DNA from: UBA699 sp050261915
GTDB taxonomy: Bacteria; Bacillota; Clostridia; Clostridiales; Clostridiaceae
NCBI GenBank assembly: GCA_050261915.1
Contig: JBLNDT010000075.1
Coordinates: 20,864-84,863 of the forward strand
Length of the DNA stretch: 64,000 nucleotides
Direction: 5' to 3'
The notes below the pieces were generated by a model. The model worked only from the letters and a program-made list of their open reading frames with translations, did no database searches and was not told the origin of the DNA. Positions within the stretch are counted from its first letter, which is position 1. Each line of letters starts with the position of its first letter. The translations under genes were made by a program, and so were the position numbers. Below are positions 16,605 through 25,353 of the stretch, piece after piece.

Positions 16605-17285
16605 TTGAACAGATATTCAAGAAACATGAACACTTTATCCCAAGATGAAAACAATAGTTTGAAATCACGGAAGGTGTGTGTTATAGGATGCGGGGGACTA
16701 GGAGGATATATTATTGAAGAGCTTGGAAGGATAGGCGTTGGATATATTACTGCAGTAGATGCTGATGTATTTGATGAAACCAATCTTAACAGGCAGATAT
16801 TATCTGATATCACCCTTATTGGTATCAGCAAGTCTAAAGCAGCCAAGGACAGAATGATGAGGGTAAATCCAGAAATTACACTGAATGCTTTACACCAGCG
16901 TCTTAATGAAGAAAATGGCATTGAAATTCTTAAAGGGCACCACGTTGTGGTGGATGCCCTTGACAATGCCACCACCAAGAAACTACTAGGAAGACTTTGC
17001 CGCGAACTAAATATACCTTTGGTTCATGGCGCAATAGGAGGTTGGTATGGTCAGGTTTCAACCATTTTTCCAGGAGATGAGACATTGAACCTTATTTATA
17101 AGGATGATAAAGCTGCCGGAGTTGAAAAGCAATTAGGGAACCCGCCCTTTACACCAGCAATAATTGCATCTATTCAAGTGTCAGAAGTAATAAAGATTCT
17201 AATAAATAGAGGAGAATTATTAAGAAATAGTATTCTATATATTGATCTTCTAAATATGGATTTTGACTTGATTAGTATTAAATGA
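16605..17285 (+). CDS. ThiF/MoeB/HesA-family adenylyltransferase
   Basis: 226 residues, TTG start right after AGGAGGGGG. It has the ATP loop GCGGLGGYIIEELGR, D-D-E-T-NLNRQIL (the Arg finger block) and VDALDNATTKK. The enzyme should adenylate the C-terminal Gly of the adjacent MoaD-like protein. It lacks the CxxC zinc pairs and the C-terminal rhodanese domain of longer MoeB proteins, as in the short HesA/ThiF forms. The stop is followed by a hairpin shared with the tup operon. Confidence 0.88.
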   Translation: MNRYSRNMNTLSQDENNSLKSRKVCVIGCGGLGGYIIEELGRIGVGYITAVDADVFDETNLNRQILSDITLIGISKSKAAKDRMMRVNPEITLNALHQRLNEENGIEILKGHHVVVDALDNATTKKLLGRLCRELNIPLVHGAIGGWYGQVSTIFPGDETLNLIYKDDKAAGVEKQLGNPPFTPAIIASIQVSEVIKILINRGELLRNSILYIDLLNMDFDLISIK

Positions 17286-17298
17286 TACCCTTTCACTT

Positions 17299-17336
17299 TT
17301 ATGGCGACCATAGAATACCTGCTATGGCCGCCATAT
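17299..17336. terminator. Bidirectional hairpin between the aor operon and tupC
   Basis: TATGGCGACCATAG / CTATGGCCGCCATA pair with one mismatch around a short loop, in the 50-base convergent gap. Confidence 0.8.
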
Positions 17337-18038
17337 TTATATTCTCCAATTTTTTAAAAAACGTTCAGTTTCTTTGTTCTCAGGGTTGTTTAAAACAATT
17401 GATGGAATACCTTTTTCTAAGATTTTACCTGAACTTAAAAAGATTATTTCATGAGCAATACGCTGAGCCTGGGATGGGTTATGGGTACTGAATATAAAAG
17501 TTCTTCCATCTAGTTTATTAACTTCACGAATATAGTTCTCTATAAGTTCAGCACCTGCAATGTCAGTGGCTGAGGAAGGTTCATCAAGAAGAATTAAATC
17601 CTTTTTCATAATAAGTATTCGTGCTAATCCAATTCTTTGAGCTTCCCCTCCAGAAAGAAATTTAGCCTTTGATTCTAAAAAGCCTCCCATGCCAACTCTA
17701 TCTAATGAGAATTTAACAATAGAATCCATTTCTGATTTGGAAAAATTTAGGCTTTCAATTCCAAGGATTAGGTTTTTTCTTACAGATGTGTCAAACATAT
17801 ATACATTTTGATTCATATATGCCACTTTATCCTTTGGGAAATCCGTTGAGCCATCATATAGTATTTTGCATGAAGAATCATGATCAAGCCCTGCGATCTG
17901 CCTTAACAAGGTAGTTTTTCCAGAACCGTTAGGTCCGATAATTGCATATATCTTTCCGCTTTCCAGTGTTAAATCAGTCACATCCAATATTTTTCTTGCT
18001 GCACGGGTTACTTCAGCTTTTAATACTTCTACTTTCAT
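17337..18038 (-). CDS. tupC: Tungstate ABC transporter ATPase
   Basis: 233 residues with Walker A GPNGSGKTT, signature LSGGEAQRIGLARIL, and Walker B DLILLDEPSS. It powers tungstate import with TupB. It overlaps tupB by 26 bases. The assignment to tungstate rather than molybdate or phosphate rests on the binding protein upstream and the adjacent aor/pterin genes. Confidence 0.88.
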   Translation of the reverse strand: MKVEVLKAEVTRAARKILDVTDLTLESGKIYAIIGPNGSGKTTLLRQIAGLDHDSSCKILYDGSTDFPKDKVAYMNQNVYMFDTSVRKNLILGIESLNFSKSEMDSIVKFSLDRVGMGGFLESKAKFLSGGEAQRIGLARILIMKKDLILLDEPSSATDIAGAELIENYIREVNKLDGRTFIFSTHNPSQAQRIAHEIIFLSSGKILEKGIPSIVLNNPENKETERFLKNWRI

Positions 18039-18729
18039 ATGACATTCCTTCCTGCAAGTTGTTTATTATCCAGTTAATAAAAAATGATATGCTTAAAAGA
18101 ACAATGCCTAAGGCCAGGGCTTTTCCGTAGTTACCTTGGCTGGTTTCAAGCATTATTGCGGTGGTCATAACTCTTGTGAAGTACTGAATATTTCCACCAA
18201 CCAGCATAATGGCGCCAACTTCAGATATGGCCCTTCCATACCCTGCCATTATAGCAGATATAATAGGGTATCTGCATTCATAAATTAGAAGCTTTATTGA
18301 TTTTGCTTTGGTAAGCCCTAAACCCTGGCAGGTTTCGAATACAGGTTTTACCTTTAGTTTTACAGCAGATAGGGTAAAACCCGCAATTATTGGTGTTACA
18401 ATAATAACCTGGGCGATAACCATTGCTTTAGGTGTAAAGAGGAGCTGTGTAAAGCCTAAAGGACCTGTTCGGGATAATATAATATACACTATAAGGCCTG
18501 CCACCACTGGCGGCAGACCCATTAATGTATTTGTGATTCTTATTAAAATTTTTCTTCCTTTAAAATTGCAGCTTCCCACCAGTACTCCTAAAGGCACTGC
18601 AATCATAGCCGATACTAATGTGCTAGATATTGTAACAATAAGTGTGAGCTTAATTATTCCATATAATTCAGGGTCGAAGGACAATATAAGATTTACCGCT
18701 TCCAGAATTCCGTTTGATAACCCAACCAT
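18013..18729 (-). CDS. tupB: Tungstate ABC transporter permease
   Basis: 238 residues, five to six membrane helices, with the EAA-type loop that contacts the ATPase (YGRAISEVGAIMLVGGNI). This segment is strongly conserved in TupB/ModB-type permeases. It is between tupA and tupC in one leftward operon, starting 33 bases after tupA. Confidence 0.9.
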   Translation of the reverse strand: MVGLSNGILEAVNLILSFDPELYGIIKLTLIVTISSTLVSAMIAVPLGVLVGSCNFKGRKILIRITNTLMGLPPVVAGLIVYIILSRTGPLGFTQLLFTPKAMVIAQVIIVTPIIAGFTLSAVKLKVKPVFETCQGLGLTKAKSIKLLIYECRYPIISAIMAGYGRAISEVGAIMLVGGNIQYFTRVMTTAIMLETSQGNYGKALALGIVLLSISFFINWIINNLQEGMSYESRSIKS

Positions 18730-18762
18730 TTAATTATCCTCCGTTCCAGTTTAATTTAAATG

Positions 18763-19620
18763 CTATTTACCGTGGTTTACAATAAATAGTGGTTCACCAT
18801 ATTTATCTTTGCCATATTCACCAATTAACTTTAAAACTTTATCTGAAGTTATCCACTTAACAAATTCGTCAGAAGCCTCTGTGTTTGTTTTTGAATATTT
18901 TTTAGGATCAACTTGTATAATTGTGTACTGGTTCATAAGGTCCGGAGTAGCATCTACCACTATGTCCAAATCCAGCTTATCTTTCATTGTAAGATATGTA
19001 GCCTTGTCTGTAAGAGTATATCCCTTCATTTCGCTAGCCATGGTTAAAACAGCTCCCATGCCCTTTCCAGCAGATACATACCAGTCACCAGCAGGTGTGA
19101 TTTTTGATGCTGACCATAATGACAATTCTTTGGTGTTTGTTCCTGATTTATCTCCTCTAGATACAAATTTAGATTTTGATTCAGCAATCTTTGCAAAGGC
19201 TTTTGTAGCATCTAGTCCGCTGCCCTTAATTTTTGCAGGGTCATCTTTTGGACCTACTACTACAAAATAGTTGTACATAACAGGAATTCTCTTAAGACCA
19301 TAACCATCAGACACGAATTTTTCCTCAGCAGCTTTTGAGTGTACCCATATAAGATCCGCATTTCCATCCATTGCAGTCTGTATTGCCTGACCTGAGCCTT
19401 GGGATAGAACCTTAAGTTCGATACCTGTATCCTGCTTAAGCATTGGAGCAAGGTATGTATAAAGTCCAGTATCATTGAGACTTGTGGTGGTGGAAAGTGT
19501 TAAATTAGGGTTTTTCAGTTCTTTTTTGCTTGAACACCCAGCTAAAGAAAATACAAAAACAAGGATTAATAAAACTAGTGTACTCTTTTTATACATAGAG
19601 TTTTTAAGATTTTTTGACAT
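18763..19620 (-). CDS. tupA: Tungstate-binding lipoprotein
   Basis: 285 residues with a lipoprotein signal (lipobox SLAGC) that anchors it outside the membrane. The TupA anion-binding signature LSTTTSLNDTGLY comes directly after, followed by SQGSGQAIQTAMDGNADL and a conserved SRGDKSGTNTKEL block. TupA proteins prefer tungstate over molybdate. A riboswitch-like leader lies immediately upstream and its ribosome site GGGGGAA may be occluded by it. Confidence 0.92.
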   Translation of the reverse strand: MSKNLKNSMYKKSTLVLLILVFVFSLAGCSSKKELKNPNLTLSTTTSLNDTGLYTYLAPMLKQDTGIELKVLSQGSGQAIQTAMDGNADLIWVHSKAAEEKFVSDGYGLKRIPVMYNYFVVVGPKDDPAKIKGSGLDATKAFAKIAESKSKFVSRGDKSGTNTKELSLWSASKITPAGDWYVSAGKGMGAVLTMASEMKGYTLTDKATYLTMKDKLDLDIVVDATPDLMNQYTIIQVDPKKYSKTNTEASDEFVKWITSDKVLKLIGEYGKDKYGEPLFIVNHGK

Positions 19621-19624
19621 TTTA

Positions 19625-19722
19625 ATTCCCCCTTTTCTTATTGGAAGGCATAGTCGTTTCCGAGTATACCCTATCGGTCTTTAACCATGCTTATCGTTTA
19701 GGTTACAAGACTCGGAATGATA
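19625..19722 (-). ncRNA. Moco/Wco-type riboswitch in the tupA leader
   Basis: Read on the minus strand, the leader has CCGAGT...ACTCGG outer arms (plus coordinates 19710-19715 and 19660-19665), an inner ACCTA/TAGGGT pair, then GACCGATAGGG and GGAAACGA. The same blocks (CCGAGT, CCTAA, GACCG-TAGGG, GGAAACGA) occur in the leader of moeA. Family knowledge: the Moco RNA motif and its tungsten-cofactor variant control pterin and tup genes. Near the 3' end TTCC can pair with the GGGGGAA ribosome site, which suggests translational control. I recognise the motif by shared sequence and context, not by a covariance search. Confidence 0.75.
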
Positions 19723-19729
19723 CTTCAAG

Positions 19730-19756
19730 TTTATATAACAATGTATTTTATGTCAA
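19730..19756 (-). promoter_or_regulatory. Candidate tup operon promoter
   Basis: Minus strand TTGACA (plus 19751-19756) with TATAAA after 15 bases, or TAAACT after 17. Either would start the transcript right at the 5' edge of the riboswitch. Confidence 0.45.
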
Positions 19757-19919
19757 TAAAACGTATTAAAATGATACATGTTCATTTTTTTAACTATACT
19801 GTGTTTGGCTGTTTTCCTAGGTTATACTGTTCAATAATTGGACGGCTGTATAAATTTGAATAAATGCATAGATGATAATTTTGTGATAAAATAAAAAAAA
19901 CGACTTAAGGAGGAATTTT

Positions 19920-20411
19920 ATGATAAAGACTGCAGTTCTAACCATGAGTGACAAGGGAGCAAGAGGAGAAAGAGAAGATTTAACAGGACCTGCAATTATT
20001 GCATTAATAAAAGAGAATGGGTATAGTGTAGAATATTATAAGGTTATTCCAGATGATTTTAACACAATAGTAAAGGAACTTACATATCTTTGTGATGAAT
20101 TAAGGGTGGAACTTGTTCTAACAAACGGCGGCACAGGATTTTCAAAAAGGGATGTAACTCCTGAAGCTACGGAACAGGTAATTGAAAGAAGAACTCCTGG
20201 TATTGCAGAAGCCATGAGGGTAAAGTCCCTTCAGATAACACCAAAGGCGATGCTATCCCGTGCTGCAGCTGGTATAAGAGGAAACTCTCTTATAGTAAAC
20301 CTTCCTGGAAGTCCTAAGGGAGCTAAGGAAAACTTGGAATTTATAATGCCTGCCATCCCACACGGCATAGATATTTTAACAGGAAAAGCATCTGAATGTG
20401 CAGTTAAATAA
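19920..20411 (+). CDS. mog: Molybdopterin adenylyltransferase, Mog/MoaB family
   Basis: 163 residues. It adenylates the pterin before metal insertion. Family blocks: TMSDKGARGEREDLTGP, TNGGTGFSKRDVTPEAT and LPGSPKGAKENLEFI. AAGGAGG precedes the ATG. It is separated from the moeA operon by an approximately 340-base regulatory region, so it is probably transcribed on its own. A TGTTC-N7-GGACG element at 19828-19844 resembles the AOR-regulator site, but no sigma-54 promoter was found behind it. Confidence 0.92.
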   Translation: MIKTAVLTMSDKGARGEREDLTGPAIIALIKENGYSVEYYKVIPDDFNTIVKELTYLCDELRVELVLTNGGTGFSKRDVTPEATEQVIERRTPGIAEAMRVKSLQITPKAMLSRAAAGIRGNSLIVNLPGSPKGAKENLEFIMPAIPHGIDILTGKASECAVK

Positions 20412-20432
20412 TTTTAAAGATGAAACTACAAC

Positions 20433-20501
20433 TGTTCACAAAAAGCACAGTGCATCATATCAGAACAGTTGATTTGCCGAAAAATGTTCAATAATGTAAC
20501 A
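20433..20501 (+). promoter_or_regulatory. Two activator-type palindromes before moeA
   Basis: TGTTC-N7-GCACA (20433-20449) and TGTTC-N7-TAACA (20485-20501) match the 17-base motif found before the AOR regulator and aor. They lie 40-108 bases before a sigma-54-like promoter. A longer inverted repeat AACTGTTC...GAACAGTT overlaps them. Confidence 0.55.
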
Positions 20502-20540
20502 TTTCGATATTAAAGTCCCTGTTTTAGGGACTTTAATCAT

Positions 20541-20556
20541 TGGCATGATTTATGCT
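20541..20556 (+). promoter_or_regulatory. Sigma-54-type promoter of the moeA operon
   Basis: TGGCAT-GATTT-ATGCT with exact GG-to-GC spacing of 12. The -12 element has A for the first T of TTGC, so it is slightly weaker than the aor promoter. Confidence 0.7.
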
Positions 20557-20585
20557 GTATATTAAAATGAAACACAATATTATTT

Positions 20586-20695
20586 TCTCCGAGTCATCCT
20601 GCCTAAAGTATATGCCAAGGCAGCTGACCGTTAGGGATATGTTGGAAACGATATATCCTCCATTAGGAAAGGGGAATGGTCTTTTCCTTTTCATA
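20586..20695 (+). ncRNA. Moco/Wco-type riboswitch in the moeA leader
   Basis: It has CTCCGAGT, CCTAA pairing with TTAGG, a TGCCAAGGCA hairpin between them, GACCGTTAGGG, GGAAACGA and CCTCC, in the same order as the tupA leader. It starts about 20 bases after the expected sigma-54 start site and runs into an intrinsic terminator, so it should act by attenuation. The TGCC/GGCA hairpin is absent from the tupA copy, as would fit a Mo versus W split between the two. Confidence 0.78.
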
Positions 20696-20713
20696 ATATG
20701 AAAAGTTTTTTTA
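20687..20713 (+). terminator. Attenuator of the moeA leader
   Basis: CTTTTCATA / TATGAAAAG followed by seven T. It lies between the riboswitch and the moeA start, with GGAAAG...CTTTTCC before it as a possible competing helix. Confidence 0.8.
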
Positions 20714-20758
20714 TTTATTGAAGGAAAAGATACCGATAAAACAGCAGAGGTGATGAAG

Positions 20759-21985
20759 TTGAATTTATTTAATGTAATTTCCCCAGAGGATGTAATTAAA
20801 ATATTGCAGGATAACGCAGATGTTAAATTAAACTCTGAAAAGATTAGTTTGCTTGAATGTTACGGAAGAATATTATATGAAGATATAATATCTGATATAA
20901 ATCTGCCGGAGTTTAAAAAGTCAACCGTAGACGGTTACGCAGTTAGAAGCAAGGATGTGTTCGGGGCATCGGAAACAAGTCCTTCCATGTTGGATTTAAG
21001 CGGTGAGGTAAGTATGGGGGTAGCCCCAGAACATGTAATATCATTCCCTGGGGAATGCATGTATGTACCAACCGGCGGGATGCTTCCTAATGGAACAGAC
21101 GGGGTTGTAATGATAGAAAACACAGACAAACTTGATGACGTTACCATACTTTGTAACAAACCTGTTGCACCAGGAGAAAATGTGGTGCAGGAGGGGGAAG
21201 ATATATCAAAAGGCGAAGTGGTTTTAAAAAAAGGTATAAAGTTAAGACCTTATGAGGCGGGGGTATTAGCTGGAATTGGTTGTTTAGATGTTAATGTTAT
21301 TAAAAAACCAAGGGTAGGAATAATTTCTACCGGTGATGAAATAGTTAGTCCAGATAAGGAACCATTACCTGGGCAGGTAAGAGATATAAACACTTACCTG
21401 CTAAATTCAATGGTTATGGAGAGCGGCGGGGAACCTATAGTATATGGATTCGTAAAGGACGATTTCGATTCATTAAAGGGAATATTTGGAAAAGCTCTGG
21501 AGGAATGTGATTTGGTTCTGATTTCAGGGGGAAGTTCAGTAGGAAAGAAAGATGAAACTTTAAATGTTATAAACTCCTTCCCTGACTCAATGATGCTGGT
21601 TCATGGTATTTCGATTAAACCTGGTAAGCCAACCATAATAGGAAAGGTTTCTAACAAGGTGATATTTGGACTCCCAGGACATCCATTAGCCTGTGCAGTG
21701 GTGTTTAAGGCATTTGTAGATAGTTATATAAATATTTTAACTGGAAGTACAGATGTAAATTATCCAATTGAGTGTGAATTTGAAATTAACTACCATAAGG
21801 CTAAGGGGAGAGAAGAATATCTTCCTGTAACAATTGAAATAGTAAATGGTGTTAAAACAGCAAAACCGGTATTTTCAAAGTCAGGGCTTATTACGGGATT
21901 TTCAAAGGCCTTTGGCTATATTAAAATTGATAGGAATATTGAAGGACTATCTGCTGGACAACTTGTTCAGGTTTATAAATTTTAA
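20759..21985 (+). CDS. moeA: Molybdopterin molybdotransferase
   Basis: About 408 residues, normal MoeA length. It inserts molybdate or tungstate into the adenylated pterin. Blocks: LPEFKKSTVDGYAVR, PTGGMLPNGTDGVVMIE, GIISTGDEI, ISGGSSVGKKDET and FGLPGHPLACAVVF. I choose TTG 20759, eight bases after GAGG; ATG 20753 is only two bases from that site and remains possible. It leads a five-gene operon moeA, moeA-LysR, moaA, moaC, MOSC. Confidence 0.92.
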   Translation: MNLFNVISPEDVIKILQDNADVKLNSEKISLLECYGRILYEDIISDINLPEFKKSTVDGYAVRSKDVFGASETSPSMLDLSGEVSMGVAPEHVISFPGECMYVPTGGMLPNGTDGVVMIENTDKLDDVTILCNKPVAPGENVVQEGEDISKGEVVLKKGIKLRPYEAGVLAGIGCLDVNVIKKPRVGIISTGDEIVSPDKEPLPGQVRDINTYLLNSMVMESGGEPIVYGFVKDDFDSLKGIFGKALEECDLVLISGGSSVGKKDETLNVINSFPDSMMLVHGISIKPGKPTIIGKVSNKVIFGLPGHPLACAVVFKAFVDSYINILTGSTDVNYPIECEFEINYHKAKGREEYLPVTIEIVNGVKTAKPVFSKSGLITGFSKAFGYIKIDRNIEGLSAGQLVQVYKF

Positions 21986-21997
21986 GGAGGGGCCAAC

Positions 21998-23893
21998 ATG
22001 CAAAACTTATACTTGTCAAACATGGAATTGGAGGATGCAGTTGATTTATATATGAAAAATATACTTCCAAATGTATCATCGGAAAATATAAATACTATTG
22101 ATTCATTTGAAAGGGTTACTTCTCATCCTGTTTATTCTCTGATGTCCTCCCCTTTTTATAACTCTTCAGCTATGGATGGCATCGCAACTTTAAGCTCAAA
22201 GACATTTGGAGCGTCAGAAAGAAACCACATAACACTTATAGAAAATGAGGATTACGTTATAGTGGATACAGGAGATCCAATACCAAAGGAATTTGACTGT
22301 GTTATTATGGTGGAGGACTTGATTAAGGTATCAAAGGATAAGGTTAAAATTTATAAAAGTGTTCCTCCATGGCAGTATATAAGAACTTTGGGGGAGGATA
22401 TAACAGAAAGTCAGCTGATTATACCTTCAAACCACAGGATAAGACCAGTGGATATAGGTGCTATGCTGGCAGGTGGAGTAAATGAAGTTCAGGTATACAA
22501 GAAGCCAAATGTCGGTATAATCCCTACAGGTACAGAAATTGTGGAGCCAGGATCAGAATTAAAGATAGGTGATATTATAGAATTTAATTCAAGAGTTTTT
22601 TCAGCTCAGGTTACAGAGTGGGGAGGAAATCCCAAAAGATATCCAATTGAAAAAGATGATTATGAGAAGATAAAGAAGGCAATTCTAAAAGCAGTGGATG
22701 AAAACGATATAGTTCTTGTGAATGCAGGTTCATCTGCAGGAAGAGAAGATTTTACATCAAACATAATAGCAGAAATTGGGAAGGTATATGTCCACGGGGT
22801 AGCAATAAAACCTGGAAAACCCGTAATACTTGGGGAAGTTAATAGTAAACCGGTAATAGGAATACCTGGTTATCCTGTTTCAGCTTATGTCATTATGGAA
22901 AATATGGTAAAAAAAATACTGCATGGGTATCAAAAAATCAGGTATGATGGAGAAAAAAGTGCAGAAGCATATGTTTCTAAAAGGGTGATGTCATCACTTA
23001 AATATCTAGAGTTTGTAAGGGTTAAACTTGGACGAGTTGATGATAAACTCATAGCAACGCCACTTGACAGGGGAGCAGGTGCTACAATGTCACTGGTAAG
23101 GGCAGACGGAATGCTTAGAATTCCTCAGAGTACTGAAGGTATTGAAGCAGGCTCTAAGGTTTCTGTACAATTATTAAAGCCTGAAAATGAAATTAATAAT
23201 ACACTGGTTTCAATCGGAAGTCACGATATAATAATGGACATAGCTGCAGATATGATGAACTTAAGGGAAAAGCAATATGTTCTATCCTCTTCCCATGTAG
23301 GTAGTATGGGTGGAATAATGGCTCTAAGAAACGGTGAAACTCATATTGCCCCAATCCATCTTCTAGACGAAGCTACAGGTGAATATAACATATCCTATTT
23401 AAAGAGATATGTTAAAGATAAGGATGTAACCCTGATTAAATGCGTTAAAAGAATTCAAGGGTTTATGGTTCAAAAGGGCAATCCTTTTAATATAAAGGGA
23501 CTTAGGGACCTTGCCGAATCAAATCTTAGGTTTGTTAACAGGCAGAGGGGCTCAGGTACCAGGATACTGCTGGATTACAATATGAAAAAGCTCAATATTC
23601 AGCCGGAACAAATAAATGGTTATGAAAGGGAAGAGTATACACACCTAAAAGTAGCAGCAGCAGTGGCTGCAGGAGACGGGGACTGCGGACTTGGAGTATA
23701 CTCTGCAGCAGTATTAATGGGACTTGATTTTATTCCTTTATGCCATGAAGAATATGACATTGCAGTTTTAACAAAATTCATGGAGGATGACAAGGTAAAG
23801 GAATTAATTCAGGTGATAAAAAGTGAAAAATTCATCCAGGAGCTTAAGAGACTTGGAGGCTATGAATTTGATGAAATTGGGAAAATAATATAG
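21998..23893 (+). CDS. MoeA fused to a LysR-type substrate-binding domain
   Basis: 631 residues. The N-terminal ~400 residues are a second MoeA (SPFYNSSAMDGIATL, PTGTEIVEPGSELKIGDI, GSSAGREDFT, GIPGYPVSAYVI). The C-terminal ~220 residues are a periplasmic-binding-like fold (SHDIIMDIAADMM..., NRQRGSGTRILLDY, GDGDCGLGVYSA), as in the ModE/LysR substrate-domain fusions. Such fusions pair with a plain MoeA in many anaerobes, and one of the two may be specific for tungsten. No signal peptide, so the binding domain works in the cytoplasm, perhaps as an oxyanion sensor or donor. Confidence 0.92.
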   Translation: MQNLYLSNMELEDAVDLYMKNILPNVSSENINTIDSFERVTSHPVYSLMSSPFYNSSAMDGIATLSSKTFGASERNHITLIENEDYVIVDTGDPIPKEFDCVIMVEDLIKVSKDKVKIYKSVPPWQYIRTLGEDITESQLIIPSNHRIRPVDIGAMLAGGVNEVQVYKKPNVGIIPTGTEIVEPGSELKIGDIIEFNSRVFSAQVTEWGGNPKRYPIEKDDYEKIKKAILKAVDENDIVLVNAGSSAGREDFTSNIIAEIGKVYVHGVAIKPGKPVILGEVNSKPVIGIPGYPVSAYVIMENMVKKILHGYQKIRYDGEKSAEAYVSKRVMSSLKYLEFVRVKLGRVDDKLIATPLDRGAGATMSLVRADGMLRIPQSTEGIEAGSKVSVQLLKPENEINNTLVSIGSHDIIMDIAADMMNLREKQYVLSSSHVGSMGGIMALRNGETHIAPIHLLDEATGEYNISYLKRYVKDKDVTLIKCVKRIQGFMVQKGNPFNIKGLRDLAESNLRFVNRQRGSGTRILLDYNMKKLNIQPEQINGYEREEYTHLKVAAAVAAGDGDCGLGVYSAAVLMGLDFIPLCHEEYDIAVLTKFMEDDKVKELIQVIKSEKFIQELKRLGGYEFDEIGKII

Positions 23894-23908
23894 AATGCGG
23901 GTGTTAGT

Positions 23909-24868
23909 ATGTTGGATGTGAACAAAAGGGAAATCAACTATATTAGGGTATCAATCACTGATAGGTGCAATCTTAGGTGCATATATTGTATGCCTAAGGA
24001 AGGAATACCTAAAAAGGAACATGAGGATATATTGAGATTTGAGGACATATTAAAGGTGCTTAAGGCATCTGCGTTTCTTGGGATAAACAAAGTAAGGTTT
24101 ACTGGTGGAGAACCTCTTATAGTTAAAGATGTAGACAAGCTTATTTATGATACTAATAAAATTTCAGGAATAACAGATATAGCTATAACTACAAATGGTG
24201 TTTTACTTAACAACATGGTGGAGGATCTTAAAAAAGCTGGTCTAAGCAGAGTTAATATAAGCTTGGATTCATTAAAGGAAGACAAGTTTAGAAAAATTAC
24301 CAGAGGCGGAAATATTGTTGACGTTCTCCAGGCCATTGAAAAATGTATAAACCTTGGTATAACACCTGTTAAAATAAATGTGGTTCTTATAAAAGGAATA
24401 AACGATGATGAAATAAGCGATTTTATTTATCTTACAAAATCCCTTCCTGTAAATATAAGATTTATAGAACTTATGCCTATAGGAGAAGGAGAAAAATATT
24501 ACAAAAAAGGCTTTATCAGTTCTGAAGAAGTAGTAGAAATGTTCCCTGAACTTATACCAATGACCAGCAAAAAAAGTGATACAGCAAAGCTATATAAGCT
24601 TCCGGCTTCACAGGGAACAGTTGGATTCATTAGTCCATTAAGCCACAAATTCTGCAGTGGATGCAACAGAATAAGGCTAACCTCCTGTGGAACAATAAAA
24701 CCGTGTCTTCATTCAAGTAATGAATACGATCTTAAACCATTCCTTGAAAATGAGGTGCAGCTTATATCAGAATTAAAAAGCATTATATACAATAAACCAG
24801 ATGAGCATAGTCTTGAACATGATAAAAAGAGTAACAGTAAAAAGAAAATGTATGAAATTGGAGGCTAG
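23909..24868 (+). CDS. moaA: GTP 3',8-cyclase, radical SAM
   Basis: 319 residues. It converts GTP to the cyclic precursor of pyranopterin. The radical-SAM cluster motif is CNLRCIYCM; the second cluster is in CSGCNRIRLTSCGTIKPC. FTGGEPL is the SAM-binding block. The conserved C-terminal GG pair, needed for catalysis, is present at the very end (EIGG). 15 bases after the previous gene. Confidence 0.95.
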   Translation: MLDVNKREINYIRVSITDRCNLRCIYCMPKEGIPKKEHEDILRFEDILKVLKASAFLGINKVRFTGGEPLIVKDVDKLIYDTNKISGITDIAITTNGVLLNNMVEDLKKAGLSRVNISLDSLKEDKFRKITRGGNIVDVLQAIEKCINLGITPVKINVVLIKGINDDEISDFIYLTKSLPVNIRFIELMPIGEGEKYYKKGFISSEEVVEMFPELIPMTSKKSDTAKLYKLPASQGTVGFISPLSHKFCSGCNRIRLTSCGTIKPCLHSSNEYDLKPFLENEVQLISELKSIIYNKPDEHSLEHDKKSNSKKKMYEIGG

Positions 24869-24870
24869 GG

Positions 24871-25353
24871 ATGGAACTTACGCATATTAACAAACAAGGC
24901 AGGGCCAAAATGGTGGATGTAAGCGAAAAGGACGAGACAATAAGGGAGGCTGTTGCTAAGGGTTCTATTTATATGAAGCTTGAAACCCTTGAAAAAATTA
25001 GAGATGGCAGCATCAAAAAAGGGGATGTTCTTTCTGTTGCTCAGGTAGGCGGTATTATGGGAGCAAAAAACACTCCAGGAATAATACCTATGTGCCACCC
25101 AATTATGATATCCGGATGTGATATCACCTTTAGCCTTGATTTTGAAAATCTTAAAGTTGATATTGAAGCAGTTACAAAATGTGCTGGTCAGACAGGGGTT
25201 GAAATGGAAGCCTTGACTGCTGTATCAGTTGCAGCACTTACAATATATGATATGTGCAAGGCAATTGACAGGGAAATGATTATTAAAGATATTATGCTTA
25301 TGAAAAAAAGTGGCGGAAAATCAGGAGTTTTTGAAAGGAAGGATGGCTGTTAA
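24871..25353 (+). CDS. moaC: Cyclic pyranopterin monophosphate synthase
   Basis: 160 residues. It acts with MoaA to make cyclic pyranopterin. Conserved: HINKQGRAKMVDVSEK at the start, IPMCHPI, ECA-equivalent AVTKCAGQTGVEMEALTAVSVAAL, and MLMKKSGGKSG at the end. It overlaps the next gene by one base. Confidence 0.95.
   Translation: MELTHINKQGRAKMVDVSEKDETIREAVAKGSIYMKLETLEKIRDGSIKKGDVLSVAQVGGIMGAKNTPGIIPMCHPIMISGCDITFSLDFENLKVDIEAVTKCAGQTGVEMEALTAVSVAALTIYDMCKAIDREMIIKDIMLMKKSGGKSGVFERKDGC

Noticed and set aside
19828..19844. TGTTC-N7-GGACG before mog as another activator site
   Set aside because: No -24/-12 promoter with correct spacing was found on either strand nearby, so I keep it only as a remark under mog.
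20750..20758. GTG/ATG starts for moeA at 20750 or 20753
   Set aside because: Both lie on or within two bases of the ribosome site; TTG 20759 is at proper distance, though ATG 20753 cannot be excluded.
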